Source: Nitrospirota bacterium | Lineage (GTDB): Bacteria > Nitrospirota > Thermodesulfovibrionia > UBA6902 > DSMQ01 | Assembly (NCBI GenBank): GCA_016207865.1 | Contig: JACQZD010000022.1 | Location: 1 to 10,664 of the forward strand | Direction: 5' to 3' | Length of the DNA: 10,664 bases | Part shown: positions 1 to 6,254 of the stretch, piece by piece | How positions within the stretch are numbered: position 1 is the first letter of the stretch | Layout of the letters: each line of letters opens with the position of its first letter | Notes under the pieces: generated by a model | Databases searched by the model: none | What the model was told of the DNA's origin: nothing | What the model saw: the letters and a program-made list of their open reading frames with translations, nothing else | Made by a program: the position numbers and the translations under genes

Positions 1-174
1 GTTTTTAAGATAATTCCAGTTGTAATTCCTTGCTGCGTCTGTTACAAAACCAGTCCTCTCTAACTCATATTTCGTCAAGTTGTCATAGGAAATAACCTGT
101 TCGCCTCTCTTCGCATAAAACTCGCAGACATGTGACCCTAAAAATCCACAGCCACCAGTTACTAATACTTTCAT
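1..174 (-). CDS. NAD-dependent epimerase/dehydratase, 5' end only (runs off left edge)
   Basis: Only the first 58 codons are present, beginning at an ATG at 172-174 and reading MKVLVTGGCGFLGSHV. This is the glycine-rich GxxGxxG NAD(P)-binding turn of the extended short-chain dehydrogenase (Rossmann) family. It is followed by the usual acidic stretch at the end of beta-2 (SYDNLTKYE), where the adenosine ribose is bound. Family members epimerise or dehydrate nucleotide-diphosphate sugars in the cytoplasm for polysaccharide or LPS synthesis. The opening most resembles CDP-paratose/UDP-glucose epimerase-type members, but the substrate cannot be told from the N-terminus. A strong Shine-Dalgarno sequence (GGAGG, 180-184 read on the minus strand) lies 5 nt before the ATG and fixes the start. 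The next gene upstream on the same strand is the VanZ-like gene, 150 bp away. Family confidence is high; exact enzyme unknown. Confidence 0.9.
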   Translation of the reverse strand, partial: MKVLVTGGCGFLGSHVCEFYAKRGEQVISYDNLTKYELERTGFVTDAARNYNWNYLKN

Positions 175-324
175 ACTAACCTCCGATTGTTTGAATCTTA
201 CAACCTACTATCACAGAAACTCAGACTATTAATACTTTTTCCACTGCTCCGCCTTCTCGGTTACATAAATTGCAGCCGTTAATTTCTGAGAACTGAATTT
301 TTACTATGGTCCAGCAGAATTTTC

Positions 325-687
325 TTATTTTCTGATACTTATTGCATTTGCTGTGTAACTGCCTAAAAAAGCCCCGACGGCATCTGCAACGGCATCGCCA
401 ACAGCAGCATTTCTGCCCGGGACAAATGACTGGTGAAATTCATCGGTAATACCGTAGATAACTGCCAACAGAAACGACAGGGCAATAACCCGTCTGTTGA
501 GCCCGCTTTTCTTAAACGATAAGTAACTTAAAACTCCAAGAACGGCATATACCACCGCATGCACAACCTTGTCAAAACCAAATGGAAGAGAGGGCAGTTC
601 AATAGATTTTTGTGAAGAAATGTAAAAAATTGCTGTCATATATGAGACTGTAATAATCCAGTAGACAACAGCAGTCAGTTTTTTCAC
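325..687 (-). CDS. VanZ-like family membrane protein
   Basis: A 120-residue polytopic protein with about four predicted membrane segments (roughly residues 5-24, 40-58, 65-82 and 93-115). It carries the VanZ-family signatures: FDKVVHAVVYAVLG (FDKxxHxxxYxxLG) near 38-51, and DEFHQSFVPGRNAAVGD near 82-98, followed by small-residue helix VADAVGAFLG. VanZ itself gives low-level teicoplanin resistance, but the biochemical role of most members is unknown; stand-alone copies are common in polysaccharide and exosortase loci. The length is normal for a single-domain member. The start is a GTG (685-687) with GGAGG only 3 nt upstream; an in-frame ATG at codon 17 would cut into the first membrane helix, so the GTG is preferred. 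It lies between a sugar epimerase and PEP-CTERM genes, which supports a cell-envelope role. No resistance function should be assumed. Confidence 0.88.
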   Translation of the reverse strand: MKKLTAVVYWIITVSYMTAIFYISSQKSIELPSLPFGFDKVVHAVVYAVLGVLSYLSFKKSGLNRRVIALSFLLAVIYGITDEFHQSFVPGRNAAVGDAVADAVGAFLGSYTANAISIRK

Positions 688-849
688 CTTCCTCCGAAAA
701 TAATTCTTTAAATAAACCTAAGAATATTAAAACTTTTTCTTAAAAAAATCCATTGGAAAATTTATATGATGTAAAATAAATTGACAGTACATTGCGATGA
801 ACCACAGAGAGCACGGAGAAATATGTGGGGTACTTCTTCTGAAATGCAA

Positions 850-884
850 AAAGGGATGTCCCATTTTCCATGGGACATCCCTTT
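850..884. terminator. Strong bidirectional intrinsic terminator hairpin
   Basis: A perfect 15-bp inverted repeat (arms 850-864 and 870-884, loop of 5 nt at 865-869). On the minus strand it follows the stop of the downstream PEP-CTERM gene by about 28 nt and ends in a short run of T (complement of 848-852). On the plus strand it is followed by TTTATATTTTT-like sequence. It most likely ends the PEP-CTERM transcript and insulates the VanZ-like gene; the T-run on the minus side is short. Confidence 0.82.
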
Positions 885-911
885 ATATTTTTATGTCTTA
901 TATCTTTTGAC

Positions 912-1442
912 TTACTTTGTTTTCTTCATAAAACGTCTTCTGATTGCCATTGCTGCACCGCCGGATAAAAACAGGATAGAGCTTATCGGCTCCGGCGCTA
1001 CTGCCGTCGTACCGGTAGTCATATCAAACACCCTATCATGGTCGCTGAAATATGCGGTGTATGGGATACTGCCGGCCTGATAATCAACAGTAAAACTAAA
1101 TCCGCCAAGATTACCGTTAGCCGCTATATCAGAGGCATTACTCAGTGAAAACGTATCAAGGGTTGGCGTTGTATTTATCCCTTCCCATACGATGCCGGCC
1201 CAGTTAGTCGGAAGCGGCGCTCCTGTAACTCCTGCCGTGTGGTCAAAATCAAGGAATACACTATAGAGGTATTCTCCGGCTGTTGAGGTATTGTAGAATG
1301 TATAATCATACTGCCACAGCCCCGCCCCTAAGTCTGTTTCCAGATAAATGATATCCGCACTTGAAACTGCAAACGCACCAACTGAGGACAATAAAAACAT
1401 GCTTACTGCAAAAACTGCTGTTAACAACATCTTCCTTTTCAT
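912..1442 (-). CDS. PEP-CTERM sorting domain protein (exosortase substrate)
   Basis: A 176-residue secreted protein. The N-terminus is a classic signal peptide: basic MKRKM, hydrophobic core, likely cleavage after AFA at residue 25. The C-terminus is a tripartite PEP-CTERM tag: APEP at 149-152, a hydrophobic segment (ISSILFLSGGAAMAI), then basic RRRFMKKTK. In this family the tag is recognised and processed by an exosortase in the inner membrane, and the mature protein goes to the cell surface or exopolysaccharide matrix. The middle (GLWQYDYTFYN near 41-51) matches a segment of the neighbouring PEP-CTERM protein, so the two are paralogs; no enzymatic motif is visible. The start has an excellent RBS (AAAGGAGG, 1453-1460 on the minus strand, 10 nt spacer). 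It lies 70 bp downstream of its paralog with no promoter evident between them, and a strong terminator follows. The exosortase must be encoded elsewhere. Confidence 0.9.
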   Translation of the reverse strand: MKRKMLLTAVFAVSMFLLSSVGAFAVSSADIIYLETDLGAGLWQYDYTFYNTSTAGEYLYSVFLDFDHTAGVTGAPLPTNWAGIVWEGINTTPTLDTFSLSNASDIAANGNLGGFSFTVDYQAGSIPYTAYFSDHDRVFDMTTGTTAVAPEPISSILFLSGGAAMAIRRRFMKKTK

Positions 1443-1512
1443 CGCTTTAAAACCTCCTTTTACAATTTAATGTTTTTAAATTTTGAGAATCCTTACTAAC
1501 TTCTCACTATCC

Positions 1513-2463
1513 CTATATCTTTTTTTTCTTAATGTAATTTCTGACTGTCAGCACTGCTCCGCCGGTGAGGAATAGGATAGAGCTTATCGGCTCGGGAACT
1601 ATCGGTGTATTATTCCCGCCGTCAGGGCGCACTATGTAATCAAGCTTATTATCGCTGCTAAATCCTGAAATGCTTACCGCATCATTATAAACGTATACAT
1701 TATCACCCATTACTTTGCCGTCTTTTGCATAAAAATTCCCCCAAACAGGGTCATTGGCTGTCTGGAAAGAGTAGGACACAAGATTCGCCCCTGTATCAAA
1801 TTTAATGCCGTAAAGAGGGGTTTGCAGTCCCGGATTACTGGGATTCTGGTCAGACCAAACCTCAGGGCCTACAATAGTATAAGGAGTCCATGCACCGTTA
1901 TTTATCTGCACCTGGATATTTGTAAAATCTGATGCTTCTGCCGGATTGGTGACTTCCAGTATGAAATGCGAAATAGCCTTGCTCCCCTGAAGCGTATATT
2001 CATAGTTCCATAATGAAGCGTTTGTATCATATTCAATCTCCCATGAAATGCTGAACCCGGGCCATAGTCCGGTCAGTCCGCCGGTTGAACTGCCCGGGTT
2101 ATAATTTTCTGCGGAAAAGGTGCGCTGGTCCACGAGGTCCTGGAAGTCAACGCTCTGCCCATATAAGCTTGCAAAGGCATTTCCCGTCATTAATGTCGCA
2201 AAAAATATTAAGGCGATTAATCCCACTATCATTTTTCTGCTGATCTGTTTTAGCTTAGTTGCCATAGCCGGGGCGTGCGCGCAGTACTCGCCGCTTCTGT
2301 AGATGCCGCATATTTCAAAGTTCTCATAACAATAAAACATTGCCATGGCTATATCCTGGCTTTTCATTTTGACGAAATAACATTCATCATAAGGCTTTTC
2401 AACTATCGGACATAACCTTCCGTTACCGTAAGTCTGTTTTAAATGTTCTTTTTTCATCATCAT
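1513..2463 (-). CDS. PEP-CTERM protein with five-Cys N-terminal segment (possible fusion)
   Basis: The open frame is 316 codons. Residues 99-289 are a secreted domain with the shared LWNYEYTL-type motif (151-158), ending in a PEP-CTERM tag: VPEP at 289-292, hydrophobic ISSILFLTGGAVLTV, basic RNYIKKKKI. A signal peptide starts at M67 (MATKLKQISRKMIVGL...) with likely cleavage after AFA at 98. Ahead of it lies an unusual 66-residue segment with C18, C28, C45, C52 and C61, including LCPIVEKPYDEC and YCYENFEICGIY. This resembles, from memory, a small stand-alone cysteine-motif protein of unknown function in Nitrospirota and Deltaproteobacteria. None of the candidate starts (ATG cluster at 2463, M67 at 2263-2265, M79) has a good Shine-Dalgarno. 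Either the protein is a fusion with an internal signal anchor, or the mature PEP-CTERM protein starts at M67. The PEP-CTERM call is firm; the true start is not. Confidence 0.83.
   Translation of the reverse strand: MMMKKEHLKQTYGNGRLCPIVEKPYDECYFVKMKSQDIAMAMFYCYENFEICGIYRSGEYCAHAPAMATKLKQISRKMIVGLIALIFFATLMTGNAFASLYGQSVDFQDLVDQRTFSAENYNPGSSTGGLTGLWPGFSISWEIEYDTNASLWNYEYTLQGSKAISHFILEVTNPAEASDFTNIQVQINNGAWTPYTIVGPEVWSDQNPSNPGLQTPLYGIKFDTGANLVSYSFQTANDPVWGNFYAKDGKVMGDNVYVYNDAVSISGFSSDNKLDYIVRPDGGNNTPIVPEPISSILFLTGGAVLTVRNYIKKKKI
2263..2265 (-). other. Alternative internal start codon (M67) of the PEP-CTERM protein
   Basis: This ATG opens MATKLKQISRKMIVGLIALI, a textbook signal peptide with a basic n-region and a hydrophobic core, ending AFA at residue 98. 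If used, the upstream 198 nt would be a leader or a separate cysteine-motif reading frame. The bases just upstream are GC-rich with no Shine-Dalgarno match, so sequence alone does not decide between this start and the ATG cluster at 2463. Confidence 0.4.
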
Positions 2464-2475
2464 GCTAAATGGAAA

Positions 2476-2491
2476 AGCAAAACTTATGCCA
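2476..2491 (-). promoter_or_regulatory. Sigma54 (RpoN) -24/-12 promoter
   Basis: On the minus strand the sequence reads TGGCATAAGTTTTGCT. It matches the sigma54 consensus TGGCAC-N5-TTGCW with the invariant GG and GC dinucleotides at the required spacing; the only consensus departure in the -24 box is T for C at its last base. It lies just upstream of the Cys-motif/PEP-CTERM ORF. The predicted transcription start would fall near 2465, almost on the ATG cluster at 2463, implying a leaderless message if that start is used. The gene immediately upstream encodes a sigma54-dependent activator, which supports the call. Confidence 0.7.
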
Positions 2492-2494
2492 GAA

Positions 2495-2520
2495 TGTCAA
2501 TTTTTTTCTTACTGTTGACA
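2495..2520. repeat. Short inverted repeat TGTCAA-N14-TTGACA beside the sigma54 promoter
   Basis: Arms at 2495-2500 and 2515-2520, spaced by 14 nt, immediately upstream (on the minus strand) of the -24 element. It could be an operator for a regulator of the PEP-CTERM operon. It is closer to the promoter than typical activator enhancer sites, and 6-bp arms may be chance. Confidence 0.3.
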
Positions 2521-2539
2521 ATGTGCAGAGCTTTGAATA

Positions 2540-2617
2540 TTAGGGGCTACAAACTGAAGATATAATTAAAGTCAAACTATTTGAAAAATAAATAAAATTT
2601 TGCTTAAATTTTATTTT
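2540..2617 (-). other. Aberrant AT-rich 3' tail replacing the helix-turn-helix recognition helix
   Basis: The homologous protein sequence stops after codon 546 (2618-2620). The remaining 25 codons are strongly AT-rich and encode no Fis-family residues. The change is abrupt and includes most of an A/T-only inverted repeat. It looks like a deletion or recombination junction that removed the end of the regulator gene and fused it to intergenic DNA. Alternatives are an assembly join or a natural variant lacking DNA binding. Confidence 0.6.
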
Positions 2618-4255
2618 ACCCATAAGGCGTGCCGCCATGGCTTTATTGCCGGCTGTCTTTTCCAGAGCCTGAAGAATTGCCTGAGGCTCCGTGCCTTCTT
2701 TATCCCTGAGGAGCACCTTGGCTTCTTTAACATTCTTCAATTCAGGAGGAAGGTCGTCAACTGTAATTGTGCCCTGATGACAAATAATAGAGGCGTGCTC
2801 CAGCGCATGCTCCAGCTCACGCACATTGCCGGGCCATGGATAGCCCATAAATATCCTCTGGACATCTGCAGAGATGCCTTCTATGCTTTTATTCAGCTTC
2901 ATATTGAATTTTTTAATGAAATAATCAATAAGAAGCGGTATATCTTCAAGCCGTTCTCTGAGAGACGGGAGTGCAAGTTCCACCACCTTAAGCCGGTAAT
3001 AAAGGTCTTCCCTGAACTTGCCGAGCCGGACCTTTTCCCTGAGGTCCTGATTAGTTGCAGCCACAACGCGCACATCAACCTTTATCGGGGTTGAGTCGCC
3101 CACCGCTTCAAACTCCATTTCCTGAAGCACCCTGAGCAGTCTTAACTGCACCCCTTGAGATATATCGCCAATTTCATCTAAAAAAATAGTTCCTCCGTCA
3201 GCCCGCTGAAACCTGCCGACTTTGTCTTTTACCGCACCGGTAAATGCGCCTTTTACATGTCCGAAAAGCTCGCTTTCAAGAAGACCTTCTGACAATGCGG
3301 AACAATTAACTTTTACAAGAGGTTTATTGCTGCGTACTCCGGTGTAATGAAGCGCCTCGGCCACAAGCTCCTTGCCTGTTCCGCTTTCTCCTATAATCAG
3401 GATCGTCGTCTGTACATCCGCCAGGTTCTCTATAAGGGTAAACACCTTCTGTATCTGCTCGCTCTTGCCGATTATGTTATGAAACTGCTTGCGCTCCCTC
3501 AGATTCTCCTCTAAATGAGCCAGGCGTGTTTCATCCCTCACCACCATTACAGCTCCTGAAAATATGCCCTTGTTGTCAATAAGGGGAGATACGGTTATGG
3601 CCACAACCTGCCTCGGACAATTCGGACACTGGCATTCAAGCCGCCTTTCTTCAACCTGATGCTTTTTCCTGATTGCATCCACAAGAATTTCATGGCACCT
3701 TCCGGTGCATTCCTTTGAAATAACGCTGAAGGCCTTCCCTATATCACCGCGGGACAGCCTGCAGATCTTTTTTGTCATCTCATTCATTTCAAGTACTATT
3801 AATTCTTTATCTACGGTAATAATGGCGTCATGGACGCTCCTGAATATAGCCTCAAGGTTGGACCGGTATTTCTCTTTTTCATCAGTCACAGTCTTGTGCT
3901 GAAGCGCCATACCGGCAACATGCAGGAGTGTCTCTTTTTGTACCGGTTTGGTAATATAGTCAAAGGCGCCTAAGCGCATGGCGTCCGAGGCGCTCTCAAC
4001 ATTAGGATAACCGGTAATCATGACTACCGGACAGCTCAGATTCCTTTCCCTCACCGAGCGCAGAAGATCTATGCCGGTCCTGCCTTCAAGGATTATATCG
4101 GCAAATATTACGTCAAAATCCGTTTCTGAAATTTTTGATAAGGCCTCGTCATAGTTAATGGCAGTGGCAACTTCATAACCCTCATCGGCAAGAAATCTTC
4201 TAAAAGTAAACCTTATGCCTTCTTCATCATCAATAACCAGAATTTTTGTTTTCAT
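2540..4255 (-). CDS. Sigma54-dependent response regulator (REC-PAS-AAA+), DNA-binding domain truncated
   Basis: A 571-residue NtrC-family regulator. Residues 1-120 are a receiver domain: acidic D9/D10, phospho-acceptor D53, T81 and K103. Residues about 130-245 form a PAS-like domain with a cysteine cluster (C183, C187, C208, C210, C213). The AAA+ domain spans about 260-500: Walker A GESGTGKE (289-296), sigma54-contacting GAFTGA (336-341), Walker B GGTIFLDE (354-361), and GNVRELEHALEHA. A Fis-type helix-turn-helix begins normally (ILQALEKTAGNKAMAARLMG), then from residue 547 becomes an unrelated AT-rich tail of 25 residues (KIKFKQNFIYF...). The expected ISRRTLYRKL-like recognition helix is absent in every frame. 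It should hydrolyse ATP and contact sigma54, but specific DNA binding is probably lost. Its start overlaps the kinase stop by 4 nt (ATGA), so the two are translationally coupled. The PAS insert distinguishes it from PrsR. Confidence 0.93.
   Translation of the reverse strand: MKTKILVIDDEEGIRFTFRRFLADEGYEVATAINYDEALSKISETDFDVIFADIILEGRTGIDLLRSVRERNLSCPVVMITGYPNVESASDAMRLGAFDYITKPVQKETLLHVAGMALQHKTVTDEKEKYRSNLEAIFRSVHDAIITVDKELIVLEMNEMTKKICRLSRGDIGKAFSVISKECTGRCHEILVDAIRKKHQVEERRLECQCPNCPRQVVAITVSPLIDNKGIFSGAVMVVRDETRLAHLEENLRERKQFHNIIGKSEQIQKVFTLIENLADVQTTILIIGESGTGKELVAEALHYTGVRSNKPLVKVNCSALSEGLLESELFGHVKGAFTGAVKDKVGRFQRADGGTIFLDEIGDISQGVQLRLLRVLQEMEFEAVGDSTPIKVDVRVVAATNQDLREKVRLGKFREDLYYRLKVVELALPSLRERLEDIPLLIDYFIKKFNMKLNKSIEGISADVQRIFMGYPWPGNVRELEHALEHASIICHQGTITVDDLPPELKNVKEAKVLLRDKEGTEPQAILQALEKTAGNKAMAARLMGKIKFKQNFIYFSNSLTLIISSVCSP
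2590..2616. repeat. A/T-only 11-bp inverted repeat at the end of the regulator gene
   Basis: Perfect arms AAATAAAATTT (2590-2600) and AAATTTTATTT (2606-2616) around a 5-nt loop. It starts one base after the point where the response regulator diverges from its family. It could be a weak terminator, a protein-binding palindrome or a scar of the rearrangement. Lacking any GC pairs, it is not a convincing intrinsic terminator. Confidence 0.45.
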
Positions 4256-6072
4256 TCCTCACCTTCTTTTTCTCCGGGCAGGTCAATTATTACTTTTGTA
4301 AACTCACCCTCTTTGCTCTCTATTGAAAATTTTCCGTGATGGTCGCTGATAATGCCGTGGCTTATGCTCAGGCCCAGTCCTGTCCCGAAACCCTGAGACT
4401 TGGTGGAGAAAAACGGGTCCATTATCTTGTCCTGTAACGCACGGGGAATCCCTGTGCCGTAATCATATATGACAATCCTTATGTACTGCTGTCTGTTATT
4501 TGTAATCGGTTCACAGTTTATTTGAAGTATTTTATTTTCGTGCGTCCCTTTGTACTTGAGGTTAAGGGCATAGCGCGAATTGCTTATAATATTTAAAAAA
4601 ACCTGCAGTATCTGCTGGGGGTTTGCAATTATTTTCGGAAGACCCTGCGGTATATTCAACTTCAGATTAATGCTGTCTTTCTTCATCTGCATTTCAGTGA
4701 GGGACAGTAAATCAGACATTATCTCATAGAAATTAACGAGGCTCTTTTCCTCTTTCTTGGCCCGCGCAAATGAAAGCAGGCTCCTTACTATGCCGGCAAT
4801 GCGGTCGCCTTCCTTAAGTATCCTGGCGGCAATATCATTATCCCGGCCTTCCTTGCTCAGCTCATCAACCATTATCTGGGCATAGTTGATAATACTGTTT
4901 ACCGGGTTGTTGATTTCATGGGCCACGCCTGCCGCCAATTCTCCGAGGGATGCAAGGTGCCGGGCGCGCGTTGCTTGATTCTGCAGATTGACCTTTTCAG
5001 TAATGTCAGCCGCCAACTCAATGACATTTTTTACCTTCCCGAACTCATCTACAACAGGAAACACCCTTATATCATACAATCTTCCGGCAGGCGTCAGCAC
5101 CTGAGCTGATTCTTCATTCCCCGATAAAAAACTCCTTGCCGTCGGGCAGTTTTCACAGGGCACAAAAATATTGCAGCACATTTTATGGCAGTTCTGTCCG
5201 GTCAGTTCTGACGCAGCCATGTTAAAAACAGATGCGGCGGCCTTATTGGCCCACATTATTTTCATATCAGGTGACAGCAGGATAATGTTATCGGTAATGG
5301 CATCCAGAAGAATATGAAATTCCTGTGAAAGCCTCCGGTATTCACCCTCGCTGTTTCTGAGCGCTTTCTCAGCGCGCCTTCGTTCGCTGATTTCATCCAG
5401 AAGCTGCTCATTACTTTGTCTTAATTCTTTGGTGCGCTCCTCTACCCTGACCTCAAGTTCATCCTTGGCCCTCTGAATCTCCTCTTCCGCCCGCTTGCGC
5501 TGAATAATCCCGACAAGCACATTTGCAACTGCAGTGAGAAACTCCTCATCTCTCGGGTTACGTAAATGCCCCTCTTTTATATATGTATTCACCACCCCGA
5601 TTACCCTGCCTGAAGAAATAATAGGGGCGCAGTAGTGTCCATGCGGTATTATGCCGTTATATTTATGGTCATGACGGTTATCAACACAGCTTGCAAATTC
5701 CACCCTGCCTGACTGCGCCGCTCGGCCGCACATGCATACGCCAAAGGGGACCTTGGCGCACTTAACCTGCAATGTCGTCGGCAGTCCCCGCTGGGCCTTC
5801 AGCACCAGCATTCCAGGGTCGTCTTCTACAAGGAGAATTGCACCTCTTGATTCAAGGGAAAGCCATGGAATGGAAACCACCTGCTCTATGACACGTTCAA
5901 GCGTGTCTTTAAGCGAGATGTCTTCTAATGAGATGCTGAGAATTGTATTAAGCGCTGTTTGAAGTTCATAATGCTGGCGCAGTTCTTCTTCTACAACTTT
6001 ACGTTCATCAATATCGCAATTTTGTTCACAAGCATTGTGTAACATGTCTTCTTTTTTCTGATTGTAAGCCAT
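4252..6072 (-). CDS. Soluble GAF-PAS sensor histidine kinase
   Basis: A 606-residue cytoplasmic kinase; no membrane segment is visible. Order: short N-terminal region with C15 and C19; GAF domain about 35-190 with C105, C113, C115, C129 and C148, including GVCMCGRAAQ and GHYCAPI; a coiled coil about 192-250; PAS about 250-360 with C295, C299, C300, C306 and C309; HisKA H-box GELAAGVAHEINNP with phospho-acceptor H385; HATPase with N-box near 485-503, DYGTGIP (537-543) and GFGTGLGLSIS (561-571). It should autophosphorylate and pass phosphate to D53 of the overlapping response regulator. The signal is unknown, but paired cysteines suggest a redox, metal or cofactor input. The lack of membrane helices argues against PrsK. 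The ATG at 6070-6072 has a weak AGGA 8 nt upstream. A sigma70-like promoter lies at 6120-6153. Confidence 0.94.
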   Translation of the reverse strand: MAYNQKKEDMLHNACEQNCDIDERKVVEEELRQHYELQTALNTILSISLEDISLKDTLERVIEQVVSIPWLSLESRGAILLVEDDPGMLVLKAQRGLPTTLQVKCAKVPFGVCMCGRAAQSGRVEFASCVDNRHDHKYNGIIPHGHYCAPIISSGRVIGVVNTYIKEGHLRNPRDEEFLTAVANVLVGIIQRKRAEEEIQRAKDELEVRVEERTKELRQSNEQLLDEISERRRAEKALRNSEGEYRRLSQEFHILLDAITDNIILLSPDMKIMWANKAAASVFNMAASELTGQNCHKMCCNIFVPCENCPTARSFLSGNEESAQVLTPAGRLYDIRVFPVVDEFGKVKNVIELAADITEKVNLQNQATRARHLASLGELAAGVAHEINNPVNSIINYAQIMVDELSKEGRDNDIAARILKEGDRIAGIVRSLLSFARAKKEEKSLVNFYEIMSDLLSLTEMQMKKDSINLKLNIPQGLPKIIANPQQILQVFLNIISNSRYALNLKYKGTHENKILQINCEPITNNRQQYIRIVIYDYGTGIPRALQDKIMDPFFSTKSQGFGTGLGLSISHGIISDHHGKFSIESKEGEFTKVIIDLPGEKEGEE

Positions 6073-6119
6073 AAAATAATCCTGAAATTTATGTTGTGTT
6101 ACATGTTGCCTTGTTTTAC

Positions 6120-6153
6120 ATTATATTTTACCCTAAGATATTTATTTTTACAA
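6120..6153 (-). promoter_or_regulatory. Sigma70-like promoter for the kinase-regulator operon
   Basis: On the minus strand there is TTGTAA (6148-6153), a 17-bp spacer, then TAAAAT (6125-6130). A second, perfect TATAAT overlaps it at 6120-6125 and may be the real -10 with a weaker -35. It lies about 50 bp before the kinase ATG. No other gene uses this strand here, so it most likely drives the two-component operon. Confidence 0.5.
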
Positions 6154-6202
6154 TAGTTTTTTATAAATACATAAAATCTGCTTATAATTTAGAATATCAT
6201 CA

Positions 6203-6250
6203 AGGCATCAAAGTGTCACAATGTGACAGTGTCAGGGTATCAAAGTATCA
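6203..6250. repeat. Tandem array of six 8-bp units (consensus MRGTRTCA)
   Basis: Six contiguous degenerate octamers: AGGCATCA, AAGTGTCA, CAATGTGA, CAGTGTCA, GGGTATCA, AAGTATCA. T6 and A8 are invariant and C7 varies once. Units 2-4 also create the perfect palindrome TGTCACA-A-TGTGACA (6214-6228). The array sits between the kinase promoter and a MITE-like element, in the only gap over 300 bp in the window. It is most likely a dispersed intergenic microsatellite; a role as a multi-site operator for the kinase operon is possible but unproven. Confidence 0.7.
6214..6228. promoter_or_regulatory. Perfect 15-bp palindrome TGTCACA-A-TGTGACA
   Basis: Seven-bp arms around a single central base, about 60 bp upstream of the -35 of the kinase promoter. 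The size and symmetry would suit a homodimeric regulator. It arises within the octamer array, so it could be a by-product of the repeats. It is not a CRP or FNR consensus because spacing differs. Confidence 0.3.
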
Positions 6251-6254
6251 GATG

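Noticed and set aside
781..1080. Plus-strand open frame of 99 codons overlapping the first PEP-CTERM gene
   Set aside because: It passes through a terminator hairpin and lies antisense to a well-supported PEP-CTERM protein; no family motif.
2515..2543. Plus-strand TTGACA-17-TATTAG, a possible antisense promoter
   Set aside because: The -10 is weak and there is no plus-strand gene; the TTGACA half is better explained as part of a small inverted repeat.
2600..3094. Plus-strand open frame of 164 codons antisense to the response regulator
   Set aside because: It is a shadow of the conserved AAA+ domain on the opposite strand, with no RBS or recognisable domain.
3690..3706. Plus-strand TGGCAC...TGC resembling a second sigma54 promoter
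   Set aside because: The GG-to-GC spacing is off by one base and it lies inside, and opposite to, the regulator coding sequence with no gene downstream.
2540..6072. PrsK/PrsR exosortase-associated two-component system
   Set aside because: The kinase lacks the membrane segments of PrsK, and the regulator has a PAS insert and a broken HTH; only the functional analogy is kept.
6203..6250. CRISPR-like array
   Set aside because: Units are 8 bp, contiguous and degenerate with no spacers and no cas genes nearby.
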